A stretch of DNA of 64,000 nucleotides from Sphaerisporangium album (lineage in GTDB: Bacteria; Actinomycetota; Actinomycetes; Streptosporangiales; Streptosporangiaceae). The notes beneath the pieces were generated by a model. That model saw only the letters and a program-made list of their open reading frames with translations. It was not told the DNA's origin and made no database searches. Positions within the stretch are counted from its first letter, which is position 1, and each line of letters begins with the position of its first letter. The stretch lies in NCBI RefSeq assembly GCF_003323745.1, contig NZ_QOIL01000003.1, positions 434,001 to 498,000 on the forward strand. The letters run 5' to 3'. Position numbers and translations under genes: made by a program. This document shows, one piece after another, positions 18,120-26,878 of this stretch.

Positions 18120-20975
18120 TCATCCTGCCTTTTCCCGAAGCTGATCGACGAGTCTCGTCAGCCACTCGCTCATCTCCACTGGACTCCAGACTGCCTCTCC
18201 CGACGGCGCGATGAGCGTGGTCACCGCGTACAAAGCCGCGCCGGCGGCCAGTACCCCGAGCACGCAGGCGACGCCGATGGCCGCCCCTTTGGAGGGGAAA
18301 AGGGCCGCGAACGTGCGGTTCATCTGCCGCCCCGGGCCCTCGATGCCGGGCCCGGCGCAGATGATCCACAACGAGACCGCGACCCCGCAGCTCAGCACGA
18401 GGCCGGACGGAAGGCTCCTGACCAGGAAGGCCAGCACCAGTGCCACCGGGACGCCGAGGATCAGCGCGTACGGCACCAGCGCGATCGTCAGCCCGATCGA
18501 CTTCAGCAGCGCGCCTGGACGTCCGAACACGCGCAACAGGTCGGCCGCGCTCGCCGGGCGCCCCTCCCCGGACGCGGGCTGGGCGATGTCGGCGGCGCGC
18601 AGCAGCACGGCGCCGAGGAGGACCACCACCGCCACCACCACGGGCGCCAGCACCGCGGCGGCGATCACGAGGACCAGCGCGAGCACGCTCGCCACGCCGT
18701 ACACGGGCGAGCCGGCGCGCAGGCCGGCCGGGGCCGCGCCGAGGTCCGGCGTCGCACCCGGGGGCAGGTGCATGGTCGGGACGTACGACGGGGCCTGCTG
18801 CTGGCGGATGTGCGGCGTCCTCTCGAAGATGTCCGGCGACTGCTCGAACAGGGCCTGCGGGTACGGACGCCCGCCCGCCCCACCGGCCCGCCCCTGCTGA
18901 CCCGCCCCGTGCGCGGAACCCGCTCCATGCGCGGAACCCGCTCCATGCGCGGGACCCGACCCAGGCGCGGAACCCGCCCCGTGTGTGGAACCCGCTCCAT
19001 GCGCGGGACCCGCCCCGTACGTTGGCCCCGACCCCAGCGTGGGACCTGCCCCCTGCGGCGGGCTCGCCCCGAGCCCGCGGGAGGGCGCGGCCCCCTGGGC
19101 GGGATTCGCCCCTGTGCCCCGCACGGGTGACGTGCCCGGCGCGGCAGAGGATGTCATCCCCTGCCCGCGAGGCGGGACGCCATGGCCCTGCGCCCCTGCG
19201 CCCTGACCGTGCGCGCCTTGCCCGTGCACGCCTTGCCCGTGCGCCCCTGGGCCTTGCGTGCCTTCTGTGCCTTGGCCGTGCGACCCGACGCCCTGTCCAT
19301 GCGACGGCGTCCCCTGCGGACGGGACCCGGTCCCCTGGCCGGGCTGGAATGCCGTCCCCCGGCCTGGTTGGGACCCCGTCCCCGGCGCGGGCTGCCCTCC
19401 TGTGCCGTGCGCCGGCTGCGCCCCTGTCCCGTGCGCCGGCTGCGCCCCTGTGCCCTGCGCGGGCTGGGAGCCCGTGCCATAGCCCTGGTGGGGACCCGTA
19501 CCCGGCCGGGCCGGCGCGCCCGTGGCCCCGGTGGCGGGCCCGAGCCCCATCTGACGCCCCAGCCTGGCGTCGGCCTCCTTCAGTTCCTCCGGCCGCACCC
19601 GCCGGGTGGGCACCTCGCCCTGGTCGTACGACCCGGGCCGGGCCTCACTCCACGGACGGGACTGCCCGGGCGGGGCGAACCGCGTCGGCAGGTCGCCCTC
19701 GGCGACGCGCCCGGGCTGGAGGTCCCCGGCACGCGGCCGGACGGTGGGCGTGTCGCCCTCCAGCCCCGCCTCGCGCAGCTGCTCCCCGGTCACGCGCACG
19801 GTCGGCCACGGCTCCCCCGGCCTGGCGCCCTTCGGGGCGTCGCCCAGCAGCGACACGTACTCTTCGGCCGGACCGCCCCCAGGCCGTCCGGAAGACGCCG
19901 CGGCGGGCGTCCCCACACCGGGCAGCGCCACGCCCGGCACGCCGGGAACTCCGGTTACGGGGACACCCGGGACCGCCGGGCCGGTGGCGGACGCGCCCAC
20001 CGGGCCTCCCGCGACCGGTTCGGGCAGCAGGGACTGGCCCGTGCGGGGCGGCTCGGCGCGGGACGGGCCGGTGCGGACCGGCCGGGTACCCGGAGGCGGC
20101 CCCGTCAGCGGCTGGTCGTCCGGCGGCATGTCCGGAAGCGTCATCACCTCGTCGGGCACGCTCGCCCGCCCCTGCCCCCCGCGCGGGGGCACCAGCCGCG
20201 ATAACTGCGCGGCCAACTCGGCCGCCGTGGGCCGTTTGGCCGGGTCGCGTTGGAAGGCGGCGCGCAGCAGCGGGCGCAGCAGCGCCGGGGCCGCCTCGAC
20301 GTTGGCCCGGCCGGCGGTGATGTTGTAGAAGATCATCTCCAGCGTGCCCTTGCCGAAGGGCGGCTGGCCGGTCGCGGCGTACAGCAGCGTGCCCGCCCAG
20401 GCGTGCACGTCCACCTCCGGCCCGGCCTCGTGCCCCTCGATGATCTCGGGCGCGAGGTAGCCGGGCGTGCCGATGAACATGCCGGTCTGCGTGAGCCGGG
20501 TGGCGTCGACGGCCTGCGCGATGCCGAAGTCGATGAGGACGGGCTCGCCGTCCAGCAGCAGGACGTTCCCCGGCTTGAGGTCGCGGTGGATGACCCCCGC
20601 CGCGTGCACCGCCGCCAGCGCCTCGGCCACGCCGTGCGCCACCCGCAGCAGCGCGCCGACCGCCAGCGCCCCGTCGCGCTTGACCGTGTCGTCCAGCGGC
20701 ATTCCCGGGACGTACCTGGTCACGATGTAGGGACGGCTGCCGGTCACGTCGGCGTCGAGCACCTCCGCGATGTTGCGGCTCCGCACCCGCCGCATGGTCT
20801 CGACCTCGCGCGCGAGCCTGCGGCGCGCGACGTCGTCCCCCGTCACCTCGGCGCGCAGCACCTTGACGGCGACCTGCCGCCCCTGGGAGTCGAGCGCGAG
20901 GTGGACCACGCCCATGCCGCCCTCACCGAGCCGCCGGAGCAGCCGGTAGGGGCCCAATCGGTCGTCATGATTCAT
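18120..20975 (-). CDS. Ser/Thr protein kinase with very long low-complexity linker (kinase 3)
   Basis: 951 residues. Kinase domain about 5-270: LGEGGMGVVHLALD, VAVKVLRAEV, HRDLKPGNV, DFGIAQAV, GTPGYLAPEII. A 480-residue linker follows: first a charged region with repeated PTVR/PTR(F/R)V motifs, then about 210 residues of Gly/Ala/Gln/His/Pro repeats such as QPAHGTGA, HGQGAHGQG and AHGAGS. The C-terminus has about six membrane helices related to those of kinase 2. ATG 20975 follows GGAG. First gene of the three-kinase cluster; the linker could be a flexible or wall-spanning stalk, depending on topology. Confidence 0.92.
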   Translation of the reverse strand: MNHDDRLGPYRLLRRLGEGGMGVVHLALDSQGRQVAVKVLRAEVTGDDVARRRLAREVETMRRVRSRNIAEVLDADVTGSRPYIVTRYVPGMPLDDTVKRDGALAVGALLRVAHGVAEALAAVHAAGVIHRDLKPGNVLLLDGEPVLIDFGIAQAVDATRLTQTGMFIGTPGYLAPEIIEGHEAGPEVDVHAWAGTLLYAATGQPPFGKGTLEMIFYNITAGRANVEAAPALLRPLLRAAFQRDPAKRPTAAELAAQLSRLVPPRGGQGRASVPDEVMTLPDMPPDDQPLTGPPPGTRPVRTGPSRAEPPRTGQSLLPEPVAGGPVGASATGPAVPGVPVTGVPGVPGVALPGVGTPAAASSGRPGGGPAEEYVSLLGDAPKGARPGEPWPTVRVTGEQLREAGLEGDTPTVRPRAGDLQPGRVAEGDLPTRFAPPGQSRPWSEARPGSYDQGEVPTRRVRPEELKEADARLGRQMGLGPATGATGAPARPGTGPHQGYGTGSQPAQGTGAQPAHGTGAQPAHGTGGQPAPGTGSQPGRGTAFQPGQGTGSRPQGTPSHGQGVGSHGQGTEGTQGPGAHGQGVHGQGAHGQGAGAQGHGVPPRGQGMTSSAAPGTSPVRGTGANPAQGAAPSRGLGASPPQGAGPTLGSGPTYGAGPAHGAGSTHGAGSAPGSGPAHGAGSAHGAGSAHGAGQQGRAGGAGGRPYPQALFEQSPDIFERTPHIRQQQAPSYVPTMHLPPGATPDLGAAPAGLRAGSPVYGVASVLALVLVIAAAVLAPVVVAVVVLLGAVLLRAADIAQPASGEGRPASAADLLRVFGRPGALLKSIGLTIALVPYALILGVPVALVLAFLVRSLPSGLVLSCGVAVSLWIICAGPGIEGPGRQMNRTFAALFPSKGAAIGVACVLGVLAAGAALYAVTTLIAPSGEAVWSPVEMSEWLTRLVDQLREKAG
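18896..19520 (-). repeat. Low-complexity coding repeats in kinase 3
   Basis: Degenerate 15-24 bp units encode Gly/Ala/His/Gln/Pro-rich motifs (AHGAGS, QPAHGTGA, HGQG). Nearly identical neighbouring copies at 18909-18953 show recent slippage or duplication. The frame is intact throughout. Confidence 0.85.
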
Positions 20976-21571
20976 CTGATCTCCGGCGGTGCCCCGGGTT
21001 TCGTGTCCGGAGGAAGGTGCCTTGCTCCAATTGTCACATCTTGCTTACCGAGCGCAATGCCCTCGGGCATCGGCCGGCGATCGACGGCATGGCCTGCCGC
21101 CGGAACCACGCGCGCGTGCGGCAGGCGCCCCTCAACGCCCACCGGCAGTCGACCGGACCCCCGCCGCCGGCCACCGGTTCGCCCACCTCGCCTGATGTGG
21201 GCAGGAGAACTCGCCACGGACGTCAGCCCGTGGTCCTTGACGGCACGTAGCACCATACCGGCTTAAACCCCACACATAAGTGAACCATGAGGCCACATTC
21301 CCGGTAGTACAACGGTCGACGGCGGGTCATCGGTTTCCCAAGACGGGAAAGTCATCGTCAAATGGTCCCCGGCCCGCGCGGGTCACCGCGGGTTCCGGGG
21401 CCGGGTGGGTCTCCCTTGACTCCGGACTCGCGGAGGTCTTCCCCGATGCCCGGCTCCCCGGCGTCACCCTGGGACGAACTCACGAAGATCACGGATGATG
21501 CCGGACTCGCGACGGTCACCGCTGACGCCCGAACTCGCGAGGCTCGCCACCCATTCCGGACCCCGCGCGGG
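20976..21571. other. Intergenic region between kinase 3 and the YbaK-like gene
   Basis: About 600 bp. The left part holds the kinase 3 leader. The right part (about 21370-21580) contains imperfect direct repeats: CCGCGCGGGTCAC occurs near 21374 and 21562, and GGACTCGCG or AACTCGCG recurs near 21423, 21504 and 21533. The second copy overlaps the stop of the YbaK-like gene, so this may be decayed duplication of that gene's 3' end. No gene is supported. Confidence 0.45.
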
Positions 21572-22102
21572 TCACTGCGCGAGGGCCACCACTTCGGCGG
21601 TCTTCAGCCGCGTGAGCGCCTCGCCGGCCAGGGCGAGCTTGGAGCCCCGGATGCCGCTGCCGATCACCACCAACGGCCGCCGCGCCACCTCGGCGTCGAC
21701 CAGAACGGGCCACTCCTCCGGCAGGCCCAGGGGCGTGATGCCGCCGAACTCCATACCGGACATCTCCACCGCGTCCGCCTGCGGGGCGAAGGACGTCTTG
21801 CGCGCGTCCAGATGCCGGCGGATCACCCCGTTGACGTCGGCGCGCATCGTCGCGAGCACCATGACGGCCGCGTACCGCGTCTCGCCTCCCCGTTTGGCGG
21901 CGACGATAACGCAGTTCGCCGAGTCCTCCAGCGCAACCCCGTACCGCTCACAGAAGGCGGCGGTGTCGGCCAGCGCGGGGTCGATCGGCGCCACCGCGAC
22001 GTCGTCGGCCAGGCCGTCCAGGGCGCGGGCGACCGGGCCGGCGAGCAGGTCGCGCCGGTCACGCGCGGGCACCCAGTCGAGCGTGCCCAGTGCCATGGTC
22101 AT
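21572..22102 (-). CDS. YbaK/EbsC-family aminoacyl-tRNA deacylase-like protein
   Basis: 176 residues from ATG 22102, chosen because AAGGAG sits 5 nt upstream. Family features: SANCVIVAAKRGGE (the Lys corresponds to the conserved deacylase Lys), AVMVLATMRADVN, SGMEFGGITPLGLPEEWPVLVD, and VVIGSGIRGSKLALAGEAL. Members hydrolyse mischarged aminoacyl-tRNAs in trans (YbaK: Cys-tRNA(Pro); others Ala or Pro). The substrate here is not predictable. It lies 55 nt after the amine oxidase gene on the same strand. Confidence 0.85.
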   Translation of the reverse strand: MTMALGTLDWVPARDRRDLLAGPVARALDGLADDVAVAPIDPALADTAAFCERYGVALEDSANCVIVAAKRGGETRYAAVMVLATMRADVNGVIRRHLDARKTSFAPQADAVEMSGMEFGGITPLGLPEEWPVLVDAEVARRPLVVIGSGIRGSKLALAGEALTRLKTAEVVALAQ

Positions 22103-22157
22103 CAGAACTCCTTGAGCGTCGAGGCCCCCCACCCTTGAGGCGAGGGAGGAACGGAGG

Positions 22158-23861
22158 TCAACTCTCCTTCAGTACGCGGTGATGAAGCTCGGTCACCACC
22201 TTACGGGCGGACTCGAAGGCCCCCGCCTGCCAGGCGATGAGGTGCGTGAGCCAGTCGCCGGCGAAGTAGACCCGCCCGGCCGGGCGCTGGAGCAGCGAGA
22301 ACCCGCTCATCGACGGCCAGCGCACCCAGGCCCCCTCGATGTGCGGCTGCCGCCGCCAGGCCACCGACACCGCGGCGAGGATGCCCTTGGCGTACGCGCG
22401 TCCGTGGATCTTCGCGCCCTGGACCAGCGCGCGGCGCAGGCGCTCGCGGTGGCGCAGCCGATCGTAAGCCTCGGCGTCCTGAGAGGTGTTGTAGTAGCCC
22501 ACGACCAGGCCGCGCTCGCCGTGGAACCCGTACGACGGGTACCAGATGTGCCCGATGTCCAGGTCCGTCTCGGTGGCTCCGCCATAGATACGGTCCTCGA
22601 TCTCCCACCACCGGCGGCCGTACTCCAGGCCCAGCTTCCCCGCGGACAGCGGCACCGGCGTGGCCAGCGCTGACTGCACGTCGGCGCCGAGGTTGCCGGG
22701 GATCTTCGCCAGCAGGTGCGGCGGCAGCGCGGCGACGCAGTAGTCCGCCCGGAGCGACGCCCCGCCCTCGACGGTCACCTCGACCCCGTCCGGCCGGTTC
22801 ATGATCTTCGTGACGCGGGTGCCCGTCCGGATGCGGGCCGCCCCGACGCGGGCCGCCAGCGCGCGCACGATCGCGTCCATGCCGCCGACCGGCTGGAACA
22901 TCGGCATCGCCTGCTCGTACCCGGCGTCCATGGTCAGCACCCGGCCGAGCCGCGCGCTCAGCACGTCCGTCAGCGGTGGCGGCGGGCCCAGCTCGGCGCC
23001 CGTCCCCACCCCCGGATCGACGCGGTACCCCCGGCGCTCACCGCCGGAGTAGGCGTGCGAGGCGCCTATGTCCCCGAAATGGGAGAGGAAGTCCAGCAGG
23101 CGCTCTTTGTCGGCCCCGGTGAGGCGGGTGTCCAGCGCCCCGGCGTCGGTGGCCTTGGCCAGCAACTCGGAGATGTACCCGTAGGCGTCCGCGCGGGCCG
23201 TGCGGACGCGCGCGGGCGCGCGCATGCCGCCGGTGAGCACGTAGGCGGCAGCGTTGCCGTTGACGAACACCTCCAGGGGGACGCCCAGCTCACGGCAGTA
23301 GTCGAGCGTCACCATCCACTGTGCGATCCGCGCCGGACCCGCGTTGAAGTACGTCCCCTCGCCGAACGTGACCCGCTGCGTCTCCCCGCGTGCCCCCGGC
23401 GACGGCGTACCCGCCGTGAGGGGCGGCACTGGGGCGGACGTGTGCGCCCCACTCCCGGGTACCTCGGCCAGTTCGCTGACGACGTCCCCGCCGCGCAGCG
23501 TCATGCTGCGGCCCCCCACGCGGTCGCGGGCCTCCAGCACCGTACAGTCGTACCCGGCCTTGCCCAGCTCGTACGCGCACGCCAGCCCCGCCACGCCGGC
23601 CCCCAGCACGAGGACCTTCGCGGCCGAACCCCCGCGCAACGTGAAGTCCGACCGCTGCGGCGGGACGAACGGCGCCGGGGACGGCCCGCCGCCCGTGGGG
23701 GGCACCGGGGCCGTCGTCTCGGTGGGGGCCAGGCCCAGCACGCCCATCGCGGCGTACATCGCGCCCGCGCCCCCGGCCGCGCCGATGCCCACGAGCAGCG
23801 AACGCCGCGTCAGCGAGTCGGCGGCGCGCCGCGGTAACCCCTCGTTTCCCTCGTTTTCCAC
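22158..23861 (-). CDS. Tat-exported flavin monoamine / L-amino-acid oxidase
   Basis: 567 residues. A twin-arginine signal (LTRRSLLVGIG, about 17-45) precedes a Pro-rich spacer and the FAD Rossmann motif VLVLGAGVAGLACAYELGKAG with LEARDRVGGR. The C-terminal FAD motif is RVYFAGDWLTHLIAWQAGAFESARK. Belongs to the amine oxidase superfamily that oxidatively deaminates amines or L-amino acids, giving an imine, H2O2 and ammonia. GTG 23861 lies 14 nt after the D-aminopeptidase stop, so the two are probably cotranscribed. Export implies it acts outside the membrane. Confidence 0.9.
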   Translation of the reverse strand: MENEGNEGLPRRAADSLTRRSLLVGIGAAGGAGAMYAAMGVLGLAPTETTAPVPPTGGGPSPAPFVPPQRSDFTLRGGSAAKVLVLGAGVAGLACAYELGKAGYDCTVLEARDRVGGRSMTLRGGDVVSELAEVPGSGAHTSAPVPPLTAGTPSPGARGETQRVTFGEGTYFNAGPARIAQWMVTLDYCRELGVPLEVFVNGNAAAYVLTGGMRAPARVRTARADAYGYISELLAKATDAGALDTRLTGADKERLLDFLSHFGDIGASHAYSGGERRGYRVDPGVGTGAELGPPPPLTDVLSARLGRVLTMDAGYEQAMPMFQPVGGMDAIVRALAARVGAARIRTGTRVTKIMNRPDGVEVTVEGGASLRADYCVAALPPHLLAKIPGNLGADVQSALATPVPLSAGKLGLEYGRRWWEIEDRIYGGATETDLDIGHIWYPSYGFHGERGLVVGYYNTSQDAEAYDRLRHRERLRRALVQGAKIHGRAYAKGILAAVSVAWRRQPHIEGAWVRWPSMSGFSLLQRPAGRVYFAGDWLTHLIAWQAGAFESARKVVTELHHRVLKES

Positions 23862-23874
23862 GACTCGGCCGAGG

Positions 23875-24717
23875 TCAGCCGTAGATGCCGCTGCCGCAGG
23901 CCACCTGGCCCGCGATCGACGCGTACAGGCCGAGCAGGCCCATGATGTCCCGGAAGTCCTCGGTCGTGAACTCGGTGTGCCGGGGACCGGCCTGCCGGGT
24001 GCCGGGCACCAGCGAGCAGGCGGCGGCGATCGCCGTCGAGTTCCACTCCACGCCGAGCGTGACCGGCAGCGGGACGACGTACGGCCGGAAGTCGCCCAGC
24101 CGGTTCAGCGCCCGCGCGGCGCCCTCCCGGATCAGCGCCTGCGCGACGCTCGGCGTCAGCAGCTCGGCGGCGAACCGGTCGACGCCCTTCTTCACCGCGA
24201 CCGTCTCGACGTCCCCGAGCAGCGACCGGGCCTCCTCGCAGACCGCCTCGTCGCCCGTGACCAGCGCCACCGGCACCCCGAAGAACCCGGCGAACCCGGC
24301 CACCAGCGCGGCCTCGCCGACGACCTCGCCGTTCAGGTAGACGTTCTGGATCTCCCTGCCCATCCACGTGTGGTTCAGCACCCCGTGCCGGACCCCGGCG
24401 CGGGCGTGGTACCCGACGAAGCACGCCGCCTGGAACTCCCCCGTCAGCCCCTGCGCCATGCGCATCGGCTTGCCCGGCCCCCGGATCAGCGAGGCACGCG
24501 GATCGAGCAGATCGACCCGTAGGTTCTTCGTCGACCCGTGCGCGTCGTTGACGACCACCGCCGTCGCCCCCGCCTCACAGACGCCCGCGACCACCGCGTT
24601 GGCGTCGGCGGTCATCAGCTCACAGCCACGCTCGTACCCACGACCTCCGGCGTGCATCTCCTCGGGGTCGGTAAGCCCCGTCACGCCCTCCATATCCACC
24701 GACACGTAAACCCTCAT
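23875..24717 (-). CDS. M55-family D-aminopeptidase (DppA-like)
   Basis: 280 residues. Starts at ATG 24717 with the family hallmark SVDMEG (the SxDxEG zinc-binding motif) at 5-10. Further zinc and active-site residues lie in VVNDAHGSTKN and CFVGYHARAG, with HTWMGREIQNVYLNGEVVGEA. DppA-type enzymes are self-compartmentalising decameric zinc peptidases that release D-amino acids from short peptides. No peptide transporter genes adjoin it, unlike Bacillus dpp operons. It is followed within 14 nt by the amine oxidase, suggesting linked catabolism of amino acids released from peptides (inference). Confidence 0.92.
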   Translation of the reverse strand: MRVYVSVDMEGVTGLTDPEEMHAGGRGYERGCELMTADANAVVAGVCEAGATAVVVNDAHGSTKNLRVDLLDPRASLIRGPGKPMRMAQGLTGEFQAACFVGYHARAGVRHGVLNHTWMGREIQNVYLNGEVVGEAALVAGFAGFFGVPVALVTGDEAVCEEARSLLGDVETVAVKKGVDRFAAELLTPSVAQALIREGAARALNRLGDFRPYVVPLPVTLGVEWNSTAIAAACSLVPGTRQAGPRHTEFTTEDFRDIMGLLGLYASIAGQVACGSGIYG

Positions 24718-24897
24718 CGCACCACCCAGTTTCCCACCCCGCCACCACCACCGCCGCCCATACACCCACACCCGCCCCTGTAACACCTCAACGGCCACAA
24801 CCAGGCCGATCACCCCGGCCGCCGTCCCCGATCTCCCCCTCGAGCCCCCACCTCCCCGAGGTCACCCGGCGAACCACTCACCCCCGATGAACCACTC

Positions 24898-25173
24898 TCA
24901 GCCCGTGAACCCACTGTCACCCGGTGAACGGCCCTGGTGAACCGCTTGACCACGGTCGCGCCCACCACGCCTGTCCACACCCCCACGCCCCCACTCGGCA
25001 GCGACCACCACAAGAGCCACCAAAAGGGTGGGAATCACACCTCTCACCAACCCCGCCCCCCACGACTGGTGATCACTGAAGACGGCATTACCCACCGCCC
25101 CCACGTACACGAGCCCGCAGCAACCGGCGGCGAAACCCCATCGTCCGGCCCATGGCCGCCACCTCATCGCCAC
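24898..25173 (-). CDS. Small hypothetical membrane protein
   Basis: 91 residues, not recognised. Two hydrophobic segments: WGFAAGCCGLVYVGAVGNAVF and LVRGVIPTLLVALVVVAAEW, followed by a basic Gly-rich tail. It lies 37 nt after the gene at 25211-25594 on the same strand, so they may be cotranscribed. Small and without homology evidence, so uncertain. Confidence 0.4.
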   Translation of the reverse strand: MAMRWRPWAGRWGFAAGCCGLVYVGAVGNAVFSDHQSWGAGLVRGVIPTLLVALVVVAAEWGRGGVDRRGGRDRGQAVHQGRSPGDSGFTG

Positions 25174-25210
25174 AGGTCCCCCGAACTGAAATCACGCCGC
25201 ATGCCGAAAC

Positions 25211-25594
25211 TCAACCCCAGAGGCTTCCAGGACCGACAGCGGAACGCACCAGTTCGACGTCCGGCGCCCGCACCAGGAACTCGGCCCGCTCACCGCCGAC
25301 GGCACCATGGAACACCCTGTTCCGCCTCCTCGTCACGCCGTAGACGCCAGGAGACGACATATCGACGATGTCCGCAACCGAGACCGCCGAGAACCGCCAC
25401 CGGAACGAGGAGCCTTGCAGTATCAGCCTCCCTCGCCGCCAACGCCTGCCGGAACGGTCCACGAAACGCATTTTGCAGGGGATCCGCACCTCCACCCCTG
25501 ACTGATACTTCGCCCTGGTATTGGCGGACCGTAACTCGACCCACAGGGCCGCGACGAACTCAAGAAACATCTCAACAACGAACTCGACCAGCAA
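25211..25594 (-). CDS. Hypothetical protein with a possible N-terminal helix and beta-rich body
   Basis: 127 residues from TTG 25594, with GAGGGG 7 nt upstream. The first 20 residues are an amphipathic or weakly hydrophobic helix (LVEFVVEMFLEFVAALWVEL). The body reads VRIPCKMRFVD, WRRGRLILQGSSFRWRF, VTRRRNRVFHGAVGGERAEFLVRAPD, an alternation that suggests a PH-like or DUF2550-like beta barrel; this is an impression only. Codon use is normal for the genome. Upstream, in another frame (from 25812), a membrane-helix-like stretch AFVVAGLCYAILFAVSAALKA occurs; a frameshifted longer gene is possible. Confidence 0.4.
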   Translation of the reverse strand: MLVEFVVEMFLEFVAALWVELRSANTRAKYQSGVEVRIPCKMRFVDRSGRRWRRGRLILQGSSFRWRFSAVSVADIVDMSSPGVYGVTRRRNRVFHGAVGGERAEFLVRAPDVELVRSAVGPGSLWG

Positions 25595-25891
25595 CTTGAA
25601 GCCCCTCGAAAGTCCCTGGCCGAGGCCACACCCAACCCGGCGATCGCGAACCGGCCGTTCCGACTCTTCTCGTACCGGTCCCTCCCGCGCCCAAGCCCGT
25701 GTATCCGTGTACGACTAGCTATATGACCAGGACCGCAATGACGAGCCTTGAGCGCTGCGGAGACGGCGAATAGTATCGCGTAGCACAAGCCCGCGACAAC
25801 GAACGCGACCACGCCCCGGCGTGCAGTATGGCCTTCGCTCGGGAGCGAGCTGAGGGTGACAGTGCGTCACTCGCCCGCCGCCGGCCCTTTG

Positions 25892-26125
25892 TCACGGCGT
25901 CTCTCTATCCAGTTCTTCTTCGCCACGCGCGAGCAGTTCACTTCTCAGGACTTTCGAGGCTCCCAAGAGCTCGACTCCCAGGAGGAACCCGTTCCTATCC
26001 AGGTCCAGGATCATTTCGGTCTCGGGCGGAATTTCGAAGACCCTCTGTTCGACCGCTTCCCCTGGACCGGTCTCGACCAGTTCGATGTACGCGGCGTCGA
26101 CTTCGCGATCATAAGTCACCTTCAT
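25892..26125 (-). CDS. DUF2283 family protein
   Basis: 77 residues from ATG 26125 with GGAGG 6 nt upstream. The start MKVTYDREVDAAYIELVE, then ETEMILDLDRNGFLLGVELLGASKVL, matches the DUF2283 family of small single-domain proteins found widely in bacteria and often on mobile or plasmid DNA. Function unknown. It is followed upstream by a hairpin at 26149-26178 and stands alone among small accessory genes. Confidence 0.85.
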   Translation of the reverse strand: MKVTYDREVDAAYIELVETGPGEAVEQRVFEIPPETEMILDLDRNGFLLGVELLGASKVLRSELLARGEEELDRETP

Positions 26126-26443
26126 CTCAGACCTCCTCACCCAAGAAGGCCGCACCTCGCCCGCAGGGGAGGTGCGGCTCGAAACGAGCTCCCAACGGAT
26201 CGGACGCTCTCCTACAAAATACGAGTTGGCCGATAGCAGAACGAAAATGGCGAATCCACGGGCCGCCCCCAATGTGACCACAGAAGGGATGATGGGCGCG
26301 ACCCGCTCCTCCCGGACGCCAGGGCGGTGTGGCCGCGGCCAAGGGCCTGCGGCCCTGCCGCGCGGCCGCGGCCGCCGCCCCTTGATGACCTACAAGCACA
26401 ATTCGGCAGTTGTCAGTCGACGGCGCCGGTTACCGTCGGGCAC
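26126..26443. other. Intergenic region with a hairpin
   Basis: 318 bp between the divergent DUF2283 gene and the gene at 26444. Apart from the hairpin at 26149-26178 it contains GGCCGCGG-rich sequence near 26330-26380 and no convincing gene. Confidence 0.4.
26149..26178. terminator. Stem-loop upstream of the DUF2283 gene
   Basis: GCCGCACCTC (26149-26158) pairs perfectly with GAGGTGCGGC (26169-26178) around a 10-nt loop. It lies 24 nt before the DUF2283 start. It could end an upstream transcript or act as a leader structure. Confidence 0.5.
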
Positions 26444-26797
26444 GTGGACACGACCTTCGAGCCCCCTGCTGAGGACGGCCCCAAGGATGACCGGGCCCTC
26501 GCCGAGATGCACTACCAGGACGCCGTGCAGGCATACGGCTACATCGGCTACGACAACTTGACGGCGGCCGAGATCAATGCGCGGACACGTGTCGAGCGGT
26601 TGGCCGATGCGCAGTTGTCGATGCTGCAGGCGATGTACCACGAGCTGCGCCACGGCCATGACCAAGCGGCGGCGCAGACTGCGGCACTGACCGAACACTC
26701 AAGGGCCTTGAGCGAGCACGCCGACGCGATGGACAAGCTGCATGGGGCGCTGTTGGAGCACGCCGACACGCTCAGCCGTTATCGCTCCAGGGGCTGA
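26444..26797 (+). CDS. Hypothetical helical protein
   Basis: 117 residues from GTG 26444. An acidic N-terminus (FEPPAEDGPKDDRALAEMHY) leads into a long helical region with heptad-like spacing: RVERLADAQLSMLQAMYHEL, then repeated A-L-x-E-H motifs (LTEHSRALSEHADAMDKL, LLEHADTLSRYRS), suggesting a coiled coil. Family not recognised. The start is uncertain because no clear ribosome site precedes any candidate. Confidence 0.5.
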   Translation: MDTTFEPPAEDGPKDDRALAEMHYQDAVQAYGYIGYDNLTAAEINARTRVERLADAQLSMLQAMYHELRHGHDQAAAQTAALTEHSRALSEHADAMDKLHGALLEHADTLSRYRSRG

Positions 26798-26878
26798 TAA
26801 GCCGGTCGCCGTCCTGGCGCCCGAAGCACCATTCGGCAACACGCCGTTCGGCGGCAACCTGGGTTGCCAGTCCTTCGC

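Noticed and set aside
21280-21498. 72-residue plus-strand frame in the kinase-YbaK gap
   Set aside because: Repeated, low-information sequence with no ribosome site or recognisable domain.
25423-25812. 129-residue frame with a membrane-helix N-terminus
   Set aside because: Only the first 25 residues look protein-like; the rest is a shadow of 25211-25594, and there is no ribosome site. Mentioned as a possible frameshifted 5' part.
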